Shown one piece after another: positions 25,352-34,197 of a stretch of 48,402 bases of DNA. The stretch comes from JAVBMU01 sp031552185. Lineage in GTDB: Bacteria > Actinomycetota > Actinomycetes > Actinomycetales > Cellulomonadaceae. The translations under genes and the position numbers were made by a program. How positions within the stretch are numbered: position 1 is the stretch's first letter; each line of letters opens with the position of its first letter. Location: NCBI GenBank assembly GCA_031552185.1, contig JAVBMU010000014.1, positions 1 through 48,402 on the forward strand, in the 5' to 3' direction. The notes under the pieces are model-generated. The model was not told the DNA's origin and made no database searches. It saw only the letters and a program-made list of their open reading frames with translations.

Positions 25352-26407
25352 ATGGCAACGATGCAAGAGGTGGCCCAGCGCGCCGGCGTGTCGGTTTCGA
25401 CGGTCTCCTACACCCTGTCGGGGACGCGCCCGGTCTCCGCCGCGACGCGCTCGCGGATCCTGGCGGCGATGACGGAGTTGGGATTCCAGCCCAACGCGTT
25501 CGCGCGCGGTCTGGCGTCGCGGCGCAGCAATGTGATCGCGTTGATCTACCCGGCCGCGGAGCGGGGCCTGGGCGGCACGGTGGCGGAGTTCGTCGACGCC
25601 GCGGCCCGCACTGCCCGCGGGCGCGGCTACCACCTGGTGCTGTGGCCCTTCGGCATGGATCAGGCGGCGCAGATCCGCGACCTGGCCCGCCAGGGCTTGG
25701 CGGACGGCATCCTCCTGATGGAGGTCGCGCTCGACGACCCGCGGGTGGAGTGCCTGCAGGAGGCCGGCGTCCAGTACACGATGATCGGCCGGACCCGGCG
25801 GCCGGAGGGTCGCCCCTGGGTGGACATCGACTTCGAACGCACGACGCACGACGCCGTCGCGCACCTCGCCGCGCTGGGCCATACCCGGATCGGCTTCATC
25901 AATCACTCCCGGGCCAGCCTGGACGAGGGCTATGGCCCGACGATTCGGGCCCAGGAGGGCTTCGAGCAGGCGATGCGCGCCCGCGGGCTGACGCCGCTCA
26001 GCCGGCACGTGGACGAGTCGCCGCGGGCCGGCCGGGTGGCGACCGCGGCCATGCTGGCCGCCGAGCCCGGCCTGACGGCCCTGATCACGATGAACGAGAT
26101 GGCGACGTTCGGCGTCGTCGCGGAGCTGGCGCAGCGCGGCCTCGCGGTCCCGGCGGACCTGTCGATTCTGTCGATCGTCACGTCGCCCGGCGTGGGCGAC
26201 ATGACGTACCCGCCGTTGACCACCATGCACGCGCCCGGCGCGGAACTCGGTCGGCTCGGTGTCGAAAAGCTCCTGTCCCTTCTGGACAGCACTCGGGCGG
26301 ACACGAGCAACGCGCTCATTCCATGCGTCCTCGAACCGGGCGGCAGCGTCGCCGCCGCCCCGGCCCCCGGGGCGCGGGCCGACGACGGCGGTGGTCGCCC
26401 GAACTGA
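25352..26407 (+). CDS. LacI family transcriptional regulator
   Basis: A 351-residue LacI-type regulator. Residues 3-50 are the helix-turn-helix and hinge (MQEVAQRAGVSVSTVSYTLS, ending in ARGLASRRS), followed by the periplasmic-binding-like sugar domain (VIALIYPA...GILLMEVAL...HTRIGFINH). A Pro/Ala/Gly tail ends it. The ATG at 25352 has AGAGGA five bases ahead; the frame is open further back only through the repeat arrays. It heads a sugar importer and two glycosidase genes, and the 13-bp repeats upstream are candidate operators, so it most likely represses the whole locus until an oligosaccharide is present. Confidence 0.95.
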   Translation: MATMQEVAQRAGVSVSTVSYTLSGTRPVSAATRSRILAAMTELGFQPNAFARGLASRRSNVIALIYPAAERGLGGTVAEFVDAAARTARGRGYHLVLWPFGMDQAAQIRDLARQGLADGILLMEVALDDPRVECLQEAGVQYTMIGRTRRPEGRPWVDIDFERTTHDAVAHLAALGHTRIGFINHSRASLDEGYGPTIRAQEGFEQAMRARGLTPLSRHVDESPRAGRVATAAMLAAEPGLTALITMNEMATFGVVAELAQRGLAVPADLSILSIVTSPGVGDMTYPPLTTMHAPGAELGRLGVEKLLSLLDSTRADTSNALIPCVLEPGGSVAAAPAPGARADDGGGRPN

Positions 26408-26499
26408 TATCCCCGGCCGAGCACCTCGGCCGATCCCACCAAGGCCGGGTCATCCGGCGCAGCCGGCGGCACGCCGGAACCCGATAGGAGGACACGCAC

Positions 26500-27810
26500 A
26501 TGGTGCGATCCCGCAAGATGTCCCTGATCGCTGCGGTGGCAGCGCTCCCACTCGCGCTCGCGGCGTGTTCGAGCGGCGGCAGCGATGACACTGCCGGCGA
26601 CGCCTCGACCGAGAAGTCGCTCACGATCTGGCACTACGAGTCGGACGACTCGGCCATGGGCCAGGCGTGGAACAAGGCGATCGAGATCTTCAAGAGCGAG
26701 CACGCCGGGGTGACCGTCACGGTCGAGCACCAGACCTTCGAGGCGATCCAGAAGAACGCCAAGATTGTGCTGACGGGCGCCAAGGTTCCGGACGTCATGG
26801 AGTACAACAAGGGCAATGCGACGGCGGGCCAGCTCGCCGCGCAGGGCCTGCTGACGGACCTGACCGGCGCCGCGCAGAAGTACGGCTGGGACGAGCGGCT
26901 CTCCGGCTCCCTGCAGACCACGGCAAGGTACGACGAGAACGGCCTGATGGGCGCCGGCAACTGGTACGGCGTGCCGAACTACGGCGAATTCGTCTCGGTC
27001 TACTACAACAAGGACATGTTCGCCCAGGCCGGCGTCAAGGTGCCGGTCACGATGGACGAGTTCGTCGCGGTGCTGGACGCGTTCAAGGCCAAGGGCATCA
27101 CGCCGCTGGCCGAGGCCGCCGCCGAGTACCCGATGGGCCAGCTCTGGTACGACCTGGTGCTGGCGAACGCGGACCGCGACTTCGTCGACTCCTACCAGCT
27201 CTTCAAGGGTGACGTCGACTGGCACGGCAAGGCGACCCGGGCCGCGACCGAGACCCTGGCCGACTGGGTCAAGAAGGGATACCTCGACTCCAACTCCGCC
27301 GGCCTGAAGGCCGAGGACATGGGCACGTCGTTCTTTGCCGGCAAGTACCCGATGATGGTGTCCGGGTCCTGGTGGTTCGGCCGCGTGGTCACCGACATGA
27401 AGGCGGACTGGGGCCAGTTCAACTTCCCGGGCAATAAGCTCCAGATCGGCTCGTCCGGCAACCTGTGGGTGGTCCCCGAGAACGCGAAGAGCAAGGGCCT
27501 GGCGCAGGAATTCATCGACATCACGCTGCGCCCCGAGGTGCAGGACCTGCTCGGCGAGAAGGGTGGCCTGCCGGTCGCCGGGGACGCCTCGAAGATCACC
27601 GATGAGCGGACCAAGACGCAGCAGGAGAACTTCGACGCGATCCTCGAGAGCGACGGCCTGTCCTTCTACCCGGACTGGCCCGTGGCCGGCTTCTACGACG
27701 TCATCGTCAGCCAGTTGCAGTCGCTGATCAACGGTTCCAAGACGCCGGACCAGGTGCTCGACGGCTTGCAGGAGGCCTACGAGTCCGGCAAGGCGGACAT
27801 CGTCGGCTGA
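26500..27810 (+). CDS. ABC sugar importer, substrate-binding lipoprotein
   Basis: Captures an oligosaccharide outside the membrane for the two permeases that follow. The 436-residue protein has a lipoprotein signal (MVRSRKMSLIAAVAALPLAL, lipobox LAAC, Cys23), a Ser/Gly linker, and a family-1 extracellular binding fold: SLTIWHYES, FEAIQKNAKIVLTG, PDVMEYNKGNA, YGVPNYGEFVSVYYNKDMF, GKYPMMVSGSWW. Ligand is inferred from the neighbours as an alpha-xylosyl or beta-glucosyl oligosaccharide. ATG at 26500 follows TAGGAGG. A hairpin after the stop may protect its mRNA. Confidence 0.94.
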   Translation: MVRSRKMSLIAAVAALPLALAACSSGGSDDTAGDASTEKSLTIWHYESDDSAMGQAWNKAIEIFKSEHAGVTVTVEHQTFEAIQKNAKIVLTGAKVPDVMEYNKGNATAGQLAAQGLLTDLTGAAQKYGWDERLSGSLQTTARYDENGLMGAGNWYGVPNYGEFVSVYYNKDMFAQAGVKVPVTMDEFVAVLDAFKAKGITPLAEAAAEYPMGQLWYDLVLANADRDFVDSYQLFKGDVDWHGKATRAATETLADWVKKGYLDSNSAGLKAEDMGTSFFAGKYPMMVSGSWWFGRVVTDMKADWGQFNFPGNKLQIGSSGNLWVVPENAKSKGLAQEFIDITLRPEVQDLLGEKGGLPVAGDASKITDERTKTQQENFDAILESDGLSFYPDWPVAGFYDVIVSQLQSLINGSKTPDQVLDGLQEAYESGKADIVG

Positions 27811-27817
27811 CCGCGCG

Positions 27818-27845
27818 CCCCGGGGCGGCCACCGCCGCCCCGGGG
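27818..27845 (+). terminator. Stem-loop between binding protein and permease genes
   Basis: Perfect 11-bp stem (27818-27828 with 27835-27845), 6-base loop, no T run, eight bases after the binding-protein stop. Such structures partly terminate or stabilise the upstream message, giving more binding protein than permease. Confidence 0.65.
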
Positions 27846-27921
27846 TCCGCCCCGCTCAACCGGTCCGACCACCCGCCCGACCACCGCCCGACCACCGCTG
27901 CGCCGCAGCTTTGGAGCCGCC

Positions 27922-28860
27922 ATGAGCACCGTCGCCCTCGAGCGCCGCCGACGTCGCCGCCGGCCGGCCTGGGTTCCCTACCTTCCGTACCTGATTCCCG
28001 GGGCCGCCGCCTTCGTCGTCGTCGTCGGTATCCCGCTGATCCAGAACGTGTACAACTCGATGACCTCCTGGCGCGGCGGCCGGTCGCCGCAGCGATGGGT
28101 GGGCTTCGAGAACTATTCGAAGCTGATGTCGGACGAGGCCTTCTGGACGTCCTTCAAGAATTCCATCGCCATGATCATCGCGATGGTCGTGATCCCGACG
28201 CTGCTCGGTCTGATCCTCGCCTCGGTGTTGTTCGACTACCTCGGGCGCCGCTTCGGCGCCCGCGTGGCCGCCGTGCTGCGCGCCACCTACTACTTGCCCC
28301 AGATCCTGCCCGTCGCCGTCGCCGGTGTGCTGTGGAACTGGATCCTCAACGCCCAAACCGGGGCGGTCAACGTCGTGCTCGAGTCGCTGGGGGTGGCGAG
28401 TCCGCCGGACTGGCTGGGCAAGCCGAGCACCGCGCTGCCGAGCGTGATGCTCGTGCTGGTCTGGGTGCAGATCGGCTACCCCGTGGTGATCTTCATGTCG
28501 GCGCTGCAGCGCGTCGACCCCGAACTGTACGAGGCGGCCGAACTCGACGGCGCGGGGTGGTGGCGCCGGTTCCGCGCCATCACCATCCCGCAGATCCGGC
28601 CCGAGACGTTCGTCGTGGTGCTGACCTGCACGGTCGCGGCGCTGAAGGTCTTCGGGCCGGTCTACGTGTTGACCCGGGGCGGGCCGGAGGGCTCGACCTA
28701 CGTGCCCAGCTACTACTCGTATCTCAACTTCTTCGACAAGTCGAAGGTCGGCTACGGCTCCGCCGTGGCGACCGTGTTGACCGTGGTGATCATTGTCGTC
28801 GCCCTCGCCATTCTCGGGCTGCAGGCGAGGGCCGAACGCAAGGAATTGGAGGGTCGCTGA
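27922..28860 (+). CDS. ABC sugar importer, permease subunit 1 (MalF-like)
   Basis: A 312-residue inner-membrane permease with six helices. The N-terminus is very basic (ERRRRRRRPAWVPYLPYL). The coupling loop with EAAELDGAGWWRRFRAITIP at residues about 207-226 is the EAA motif that docks the ATPase. LIPGAAAFVVVVGIPLIQNV and YNSMTSW are typical of MalF/UgpA-like subunits. The stop TGA overlaps the ATG of the second permease by one base (TGATG), so the pair is coupled. Confidence 0.94.
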   Translation: MSTVALERRRRRRRPAWVPYLPYLIPGAAAFVVVVGIPLIQNVYNSMTSWRGGRSPQRWVGFENYSKLMSDEAFWTSFKNSIAMIIAMVVIPTLLGLILASVLFDYLGRRFGARVAAVLRATYYLPQILPVAVAGVLWNWILNAQTGAVNVVLESLGVASPPDWLGKPSTALPSVMLVLVWVQIGYPVVIFMSALQRVDPELYEAAELDGAGWWRRFRAITIPQIRPETFVVVLTCTVAALKVFGPVYVLTRGGPEGSTYVPSYYSYLNFFDKSKVGYGSAVATVLTVVIIVVALAILGLQARAERKELEGR

Positions 28861-29801
28861 TGAGCCTCGCCCCCGCCACCGGAACCGTCCCCGCCGCCCC
28901 GGCTGCCGCGCCCGGGGCGCCGGCCGGCGCGCCGCCCGCCAAGCGCGCCATGCGTGCCTCGCGTCCGGACGAGCGGCACCGCCGCGGCGCCGCCCGCTGG
29001 TTCGTGCTGGCCGGCGCGGTCTTGGTGGCCGTCGCCATGCTGATCCCGTTCGCGATCATGCTCCTGAACGCGTTCAAGGCGCCGGCGGACTACTCCCAGC
29101 ACGGCCCGCTGTCGCTGCCGCGCGGGCTTTATTTCGAGGGCCTGCGCACCTTCTGGACCCGGACCGAATTCAGCCTGAAGCTGTGGAACTCGTTCTGGAT
29201 CTCCGGCCTGGTCGCGCTCTTCGGGGCGCTGCTGTCCCTGCTGAACGCCTACGCCATCGGCGTCGGGCGGATCAAGGGCCGGCTGTGGATCGTGATGCTC
29301 TTCCTGGTGGCGAACATGCTGCCGCAGGAAGCGATCATCTACCCGTTGTTCACGATGGCGAACAATGCCGGGCTGTCGGACTCCCAATGGTCGATCGTGA
29401 TCATCTTCACGGTAATTCAGTCCGCCTTCGGCACGTATCTGCTCGCCTCCGTCCTGGGCACGTTCCCGCCGGCCCTGTTGGAGGCGGCGGCGCTCGACGG
29501 CGCCGGCCGGTGGCGGATCCTGTGGCGCGTCGTCTTCCCGATCGTGCGCCCGACCCTCGGCGTCCTGATGATCTTCTTCTTCATCTGGACCTGGAACGAG
29601 TTCTTCATCCCGCTGGTGATGCTCACCTCGAACGCGACCCAGACCGTCCCGATCGCCCTCGCCTCGCTGCAGGGCGACCGCCTGATGGATGTGCCGACGA
29701 CCAACGCCGGCGCCCTTGTCTCGCTGCTGCCCGCGTTGGTCTTCTTCCTGATCTTCCAGCGCACCCTGACGCGCGGCGTGACGGCGGGCTCCGTCAAGTA
29801 G
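28860..29801 (+). CDS. ABC sugar importer, permease subunit 2 (MalG-like)
   Basis: A 313-residue permease partner of the MalG/UgpE type. A 45-residue Ala/Pro-rich cytoplasmic lead precedes the first helix (WFVLAGAVLVAVAMLIPFAI). The EAA loop LLEAAALDGAGRWRILWRVV lies near residues 205-224. ATG at 28860 is fixed by overlap with the previous stop; the open frame back to 28095 is antisense-free shadow of permease 1. No ATP-binding gene follows, so a shared MsiK-like ATPase encoded elsewhere is expected. Confidence 0.94.
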   Translation: MSLAPATGTVPAAPAAAPGAPAGAPPAKRAMRASRPDERHRRGAARWFVLAGAVLVAVAMLIPFAIMLLNAFKAPADYSQHGPLSLPRGLYFEGLRTFWTRTEFSLKLWNSFWISGLVALFGALLSLLNAYAIGVGRIKGRLWIVMLFLVANMLPQEAIIYPLFTMANNAGLSDSQWSIVIIFTVIQSAFGTYLLASVLGTFPPALLEAAALDGAGRWRILWRVVFPIVRPTLGVLMIFFFIWTWNEFFIPLVMLTSNATQTVPIALASLQGDRLMDVPTTNAGALVSLLPALVFFLIFQRTLTRGVTAGSVK

Positions 29802-29849
29802 CGCCGCCGCAGGTCCCGACCCGTCAGCCCCAACCCCGAAGGCACCGAC

Positions 29850-32153
29850 ATGAAGTTCACCGACGGCTATTGGCTCAAGCGCCGCGGCCTGACGGTCCTG
29901 CACCCGGCCGAGGTCGACGACGTCCGAATGGACGACGCGGCCGGCACCATGACGGTTTACGCCCCGACGGCGCCGATCCGTGGTCGTGGCGACACGCTCA
30001 ACCGCCCGCTCCTGACGACGACGTACTCGGCGCCCGCCCCGGGCGTGATCCGGGTCCGGCTGGAGCATTTCGCCGGGGCCGCCGAGCGCGGCCCGGCGTT
30101 CCGGCTGACCGGCGCGGACGGGTTCCGCCCGCGGATCGAGGTCGGCCCCGACGAGGCGGTGCTGCACGCCGGTGACCTGGCCGTGCGGATCCGCCACGGC
30201 GGGGGCCGGCGCTGGCGCGCGGACTTCGAACTCGCCGGCCGCGTGCTGACCTCCTCGCTGCCCAAGGGTCCGGGTGCGGTCACGGCGGACGACGGCGGCG
30301 CCTGGATGCACGAGCAACTCTCGGTCGAGCCGGGGGAGAGCGTCTACGGACTCGGCGAACGCTTCGGGCCGTTCGTGAAGAACGGTCAGGTGGTCGACAT
30401 CTGGAACGAGGACGGCGGCACCTCGTCCGAACAGGCGTACAAGAACATCCCGCTGTACGTCAGCAGCCGCGGGTACGGCGTCTTCGTCAACCACCCCGAG
30501 AAGGTTTCCTTCGAGGTCTGCTCCGAGGTGAATACCCGGGTCCAGTTCTCGGTCGAGGGTCAGGCCCTGGAGTACTACGTCATCGCCGGGCCGACGCCGA
30601 AGGATGTGTTGCGCCGCTACACGGCGCTGACCGGCCGGCCCGCCCGGGTGCCGGCGTGGTCCTTCGGCCTGTGGCTGTCGACGTCGTTCACCACCGAGTA
30701 CGACGAGCAGACGGTGACATCCTTCATCGACGGGATGGCCGCCCGCGACCTGCCGCTGTCCGTGTTCCACTTCGACTGCTTCTGGATGCGCGAATACCAG
30801 TGGTGCGACTTCGAATGGGACCGGCGCACCTTCCCGGACCCCGTCGGCATGCTCACCCGGCTGAAGGCCAAGGGGCTGCGGATCTGCGTCTGGATCAACC
30901 CGTATATCGCGCAGCGCTCCGCGCTGTTCGAGGAGGCCCGCGAGCGCGGATACCTGGTGCGGACGACCGCCGGCGACGTCTGGCAGTGGGACCTGTGGCA
31001 GGCCGGCATGGGCCTGGTGGATTTCACCAATCCCGAGGCGACGGCCTGGTACGTCGGCAAGCTGGAGGCGCTGCTGGACCAGGGTGTGGACTGCTTCAAG
31101 ACGGACTTCGGCGAGCGCATCCCGGTCGACGGCGTCGCCTGGCACGACGGCTCGGACCCGAAGAAGATGCACAACTACTACACCCAGCTCTACAACGAGG
31201 CCGTCTTCGGCCTGCTGGAGCGGCGGCGTGGCGAGGGCGATGCGGTGCTGTTCGCCCGGTCGGCCACGGCCGGCGGGCAGACCATGCCGGTGCACTGGGG
31301 CGGCGACTGCGACTCTACCTACGCCTCGATGGCGGAGTCCCTGCGGGGCGGGCTGTCCCTGTCGATGTCCGGCTTCGGGTACTGGAGCCACGACATCGGC
31401 GGCTTCGAGGGCACGCCCGATGCCGGCGTCTTCAAGCGTTGGCTCGCGTTCGGCATGCTGAGTTCGCATTCGCGGCTGCACGGTTCCGGTTCGGTCCGAG
31501 TGCCATGGGCCTTCGACGACGAGGCCGTCAAGGTCGCCCGGTGTTTCACCGAGCTCAAGCTGTCGCTGATGCCGTACCTCGGCCGGATCGCGGCCGAGGC
31601 CCACACCGACGGGCTGCCCATGATGCGGCCGATGGTGCTCGAATTCCCCGCGGACCGCGGTGCTCACCCCGTGGACACCCAGTACATGCTGGGCGACTCC
31701 GTCCTGGTCGCGCCGGTCTTCGCCGCCGACGGGCGGGTCGAGTTCTACGTGCCCGCGGGGACGTGGACGTCCTTGCTGGACGGGTCGGAGCTGACGGGAC
31801 CGCGCTGGGTGACCCAGGTCCACGGATACGATTCGCTGCCAGTTCTCGTCCGGCCGGGTACCGTGCTGCCCGTCGGAGCCGTCGTCGACACGCCCGAATA
31901 CGACTGGGCGGACCGGGTGACGCTGCGCTGCTACGAGTTGCCCGACGGGTACGACGCCGTGACCACGGTCCCGGCCGGGACCGGGGCCGCGCCGTCGTCG
32001 TACCGGGTCCGGCGGGCCGGGCGGACCATCACGGCGACGTCCGACGACGCCCGCGGACCTTGGTCGCTCGTCGCTGGGGCGCCCGGTACGGGCGACCTGC
32101 GGGCCGTCGCCGACGGCCCCGGCACGCTGACGCTCGACCTGCCCGCTCGCTGA
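29850..32153 (+). CDS. yicI: GH31 alpha-xylosidase, YicI type
   Basis: Releases alpha-linked xylose from the non-reducing end of short glycosides such as isoprimeverose. The 767-residue protein matches E. coli YicI along its length: FTDGYWLKRRGLTVLHPAEV at the N-terminus, VYGLGERF, WSFGLWLSTSFTT, FHFDCFWM, the nucleophile Asp419 in CFKTDFGERIP, the acid/base Asp486 in HWGGDCDSTY, and SGFGYWSHDIGGFE. No signal peptide, so it acts in the cytoplasm on imported sugar. The ATG at 29850 starts the conserved N-terminus exactly. Next to the importer and a GH1 enzyme it points to xyloglucan-fragment use. Family and catalytic residues are certain; specificity is inferred from similarity to YicI. Confidence 0.95.
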   Translation: MKFTDGYWLKRRGLTVLHPAEVDDVRMDDAAGTMTVYAPTAPIRGRGDTLNRPLLTTTYSAPAPGVIRVRLEHFAGAAERGPAFRLTGADGFRPRIEVGPDEAVLHAGDLAVRIRHGGGRRWRADFELAGRVLTSSLPKGPGAVTADDGGAWMHEQLSVEPGESVYGLGERFGPFVKNGQVVDIWNEDGGTSSEQAYKNIPLYVSSRGYGVFVNHPEKVSFEVCSEVNTRVQFSVEGQALEYYVIAGPTPKDVLRRYTALTGRPARVPAWSFGLWLSTSFTTEYDEQTVTSFIDGMAARDLPLSVFHFDCFWMREYQWCDFEWDRRTFPDPVGMLTRLKAKGLRICVWINPYIAQRSALFEEARERGYLVRTTAGDVWQWDLWQAGMGLVDFTNPEATAWYVGKLEALLDQGVDCFKTDFGERIPVDGVAWHDGSDPKKMHNYYTQLYNEAVFGLLERRRGEGDAVLFARSATAGGQTMPVHWGGDCDSTYASMAESLRGGLSLSMSGFGYWSHDIGGFEGTPDAGVFKRWLAFGMLSSHSRLHGSGSVRVPWAFDDEAVKVARCFTELKLSLMPYLGRIAAEAHTDGLPMMRPMVLEFPADRGAHPVDTQYMLGDSVLVAPVFAADGRVEFYVPAGTWTSLLDGSELTGPRWVTQVHGYDSLPVLVRPGTVLPVGAVVDTPEYDWADRVTLRCYELPDGYDAVTTVPAGTGAAPSSYRVRRAGRTITATSDDARGPWSLVAGAPGTGDLRAVADGPGTLTLDLPAR

Positions 32154-32174
32154 ACTGCTGCTCGCTGAACTGCT
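32145..32174. repeat. 15-bp tandem duplication across the GH31 stop codon
   Basis: GCTCGCTGAACTGCT occurs twice head to tail (32145-32159, 32160-32174). The first copy contains the functional TGA stop. Confidence 0.85.
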
Positions 32175-32220
32175 CACCCAGCTGCCCTCCGACCCGCCGA
32201 CCGAAGCCGAGGACCGACCC

Positions 32221-33657
32221 GTGACCCAGCCGACCACCGCGCGCAACTTCCCGCCCGACTTCCTCTGGGGCACGGCGACCGCCGCCTACCAGATCGAGGG
32301 GGCCGTCAAGGAGGGCGGGCGTGGCCCGTCCATCTGGGACACCTTCTCCCACACCCCCGGCCGGGTCGCCGGCGGTGACACCGGCGACGTCGCGGACGAC
32401 CACTACCACCGCTGGCCGGAGGACATCGAGCACCTGCGGGCGCTCGGCGTCGGCGCCTACCGGCTGTCGATCGCCTGGCCGCGGGTGCAGCCGGGGGGTT
32501 CGGGCGACTTCAATGCCGAGGGGATCGCCTTCTACTCCCGGCTCGTCGACGCGCTGCTCGCCGCCGGGATCACCCCGGTGGTGACGCTGTACCACTGGGA
32601 CCTGCCGCAGGAACTCGAGGACGCGGGCGGCTGGACCAATCGCGCCACTGCCGAGGCGTTCGCGGTCTACGCCCGGCGGATGGCCCGCGAACTCGGGGAC
32701 CGGGTGGACACCTGGACCACCCTCAACGAGCCGTGGTGCTCGGCGTACCTCGGCTACGGCTCTGGCGTGCACGCGCCGGGGCGGACCGAGCCCGCGGCGG
32801 CGCTCGCGGCCGTGCACCATCTGAACCTCGCGCACGGGCTGGCCGCCGCCGCGATCCGGGCCGAGCTCGGGGCCGCCGCGCGAGTCTCGGTGACGCTGAA
32901 CCTGCACGTGATCCGCGCGGCGGACCCCGCGTCCGCGGCCGACGCCGCCGCCGTGCGGAAGATCGACGCGCTGGCGAACGGGGCCTTCCTCGGCCCGCTG
33001 TTGGAGGGCGCCTACCCGGCCGACCTGCTCGCAAACACCGCGGCCGTGTCCGACTGGGGCTTCGTGCGCGACGGCGACCTGGAGTTGATCCGGCAGCCGT
33101 TGTCCGTGCTCGGGGTCAACTACTACTCGACCGTGCGCGTGCGGCATTACGACGGGGTCGGCGCGAAGTCGACGGCCGACGGACACGGGGCGAGCGTGCA
33201 CACCCCCTGGGTCGCGGCTGACGACGTCGAGTTCGTCCAGCAGCCCGGGCCGTACACCGCGATGGGCTGGAACATCGAACCCGCCGGGTTGACGGAGCTG
33301 CTGGTCGGGCTCGGGGAGCGCTACCCGGGGTTGCCGCTCATGGTCACCGAGAACGGGGCGGCGTTCGACGGCGACGTGGTCACGCCCGAAGGTCGGGTGC
33401 ACGATCCGGAGCGGGTCGCCTACCTGCACGGGCATGTCGGGGCGGTGGCGGCCGCGTTGGCCGCGGGGGTCGACGTGCGGGGGTACTTCGCGTGGTCGCT
33501 GCTGGACAACTTCGAGTGGGGGTACGGGTACTCGAAGCGGTTCGGGATCATCCACGTCGACTACGGGACGTTGGAGCGGACGTGGAAGGATTCCGCGCGG
33601 TGGTATGCGCGGCTGGCGCGCACGGGGGTGTTGCCGGGGGTGGCTGAGGTGGACTGA
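32221..33657 (+). CDS. GH1 beta-glucosidase
   Basis: Hydrolyses beta-glucosides in the cytoplasm. The 478-residue GH1 enzyme begins FPPDFLWGTATAAYQIEGA, has the acid/base Glu170 in TLNEPW, the nucleophile Glu377 in VTENGAAFDG, and ends with GYFAWSLLDNFEWGYGYSKRFG...HVDY. GTG at 32221 is the last gene of the sugar locus, 67 bases after the GH31 stop. It would complete breakdown of cello- or xyloglucan-type oligosaccharides after alpha-xylosidase action. Members can also be beta-galactosidases or beta-xylosidases; the sequence alone does not decide. Confidence 0.95.
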   Translation: MTQPTTARNFPPDFLWGTATAAYQIEGAVKEGGRGPSIWDTFSHTPGRVAGGDTGDVADDHYHRWPEDIEHLRALGVGAYRLSIAWPRVQPGGSGDFNAEGIAFYSRLVDALLAAGITPVVTLYHWDLPQELEDAGGWTNRATAEAFAVYARRMARELGDRVDTWTTLNEPWCSAYLGYGSGVHAPGRTEPAAALAAVHHLNLAHGLAAAAIRAELGAAARVSVTLNLHVIRAADPASAADAAAVRKIDALANGAFLGPLLEGAYPADLLANTAAVSDWGFVRDGDLELIRQPLSVLGVNYYSTVRVRHYDGVGAKSTADGHGASVHTPWVAADDVEFVQQPGPYTAMGWNIEPAGLTELLVGLGERYPGLPLMVTENGAAFDGDVVTPEGRVHDPERVAYLHGHVGAVAAALAAGVDVRGYFAWSLLDNFEWGYGYSKRFGIIHVDYGTLERTWKDSARWYARLARTGVLPGVAEVD

Positions 33658-33690
33658 GGTCGGGTCGGCGTCGGCTCGGCGTCGGGTCGG

Positions 33691-33746
33691 CGTGGGCGGG
33701 TCGGCGTGGGCGGGTCGGCGTGGGCGGGTCGGCGTGGGCGGGTCGG
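33691..33746. repeat. Four exact tandem 14-bp repeats
   Basis: CGTGGGCGGGTCGG is repeated four times without a gap (33691-33704 to 33733-33746). Degenerate copies (GTCGGGTCGGC forms) extend back towards the end of the GH1 gene. Confidence 0.92.
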
Positions 33747-33754
33747 CGGGCTCC

Positions 33755-33837
33755 GGGGAAGGGGCGCCGGTCTACCATCCGGCCGCTCGTCCCTCGCGGC
33801 CTCCCGCCAGGCCCGCCACGACCGGCGCCCCTTCCCC
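33755..33837. repeat. 18-bp perfect inverted repeat with 47-base loop
   Basis: GGGGAAGGGGCGCCGGTC at 33755-33772 is exactly complementary to 33820-33837. The long loop makes a simple terminator less likely; it could be a small mobile remnant or a structured RNA. About 100 bases after the GH1 stop. Confidence 0.85.
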
Positions 33838-33927
33838 TGCGCCCTTCGCTGCTCCCTCACCTAGTCGCTTGCCTGCGTTCGCGGCTGTCGTGGCCGTCGC
33901 CGCGGGCCCGAAATCGTTACCGCGTGC

Positions 33928-34000
33928 GTCGAGTCAGTACGTTGGGCGTCGAGTCAGTACGTTGGGTGTCGAGTCAGTACGTTGGGCGTCGAGTCAGTAC
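33928..34000. repeat. 20-bp-period array, forward arm (4 copies)
   Basis: GTCGAGTCAGTAC occurs at 33928, 33948, 33968 and 33988, spaced by GTTGGGC or GTTGGGT. The same core recurs in the opposite orientation from 34058 on. Together they make a large inverted array with a 57-base centre. Confidence 0.95.
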
Positions 34001-34057
34001 CTTGCGGTCATTCCGTGCTTGTTTTTCCGGCGTGTCGGTGCTGTTTCGGCGCGCGAG

Positions 34058-34197
34058 GTACTGACTCGGCGTGGCTGGTACTGACTCGGCGCAGGCGGTA
34101 CTGACTCGATGCGCGAAGTACTGACTCGGCGCAGGCGGTACTGATTCGATGCGCGAAGTACTGACTCGGCGCAGGCGGTACTGACTAGATGCGCGAG
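34058..34197. repeat. 20-bp-period array, reverse arm (7 copies)
   Basis: Seven consecutive 20-mers start with GTACTGACTCGRY (the reverse complement of the forward core), with two alternating spacers: GCAGGCG and TGCGCGAA-type. Copies 3, 5 and 7 match one form; 2, 4 and 6 are identical. A decayed eighth copy begins at 34198. No gene reads through it convincingly. Confidence 0.95.

Noticed and set aside
28752..32273. A 1173-codon open frame on the minus strand
   Set aside because: It lies antisense to the permease 2 and GH31 genes, whose catalytic motifs are intact; high GC keeps the opposite strand open.
33928..34197. CRISPR array
   Set aside because: The period is only 20 bases, spacers are near-identical, and the orientation flips in the middle; no cas genes are present.
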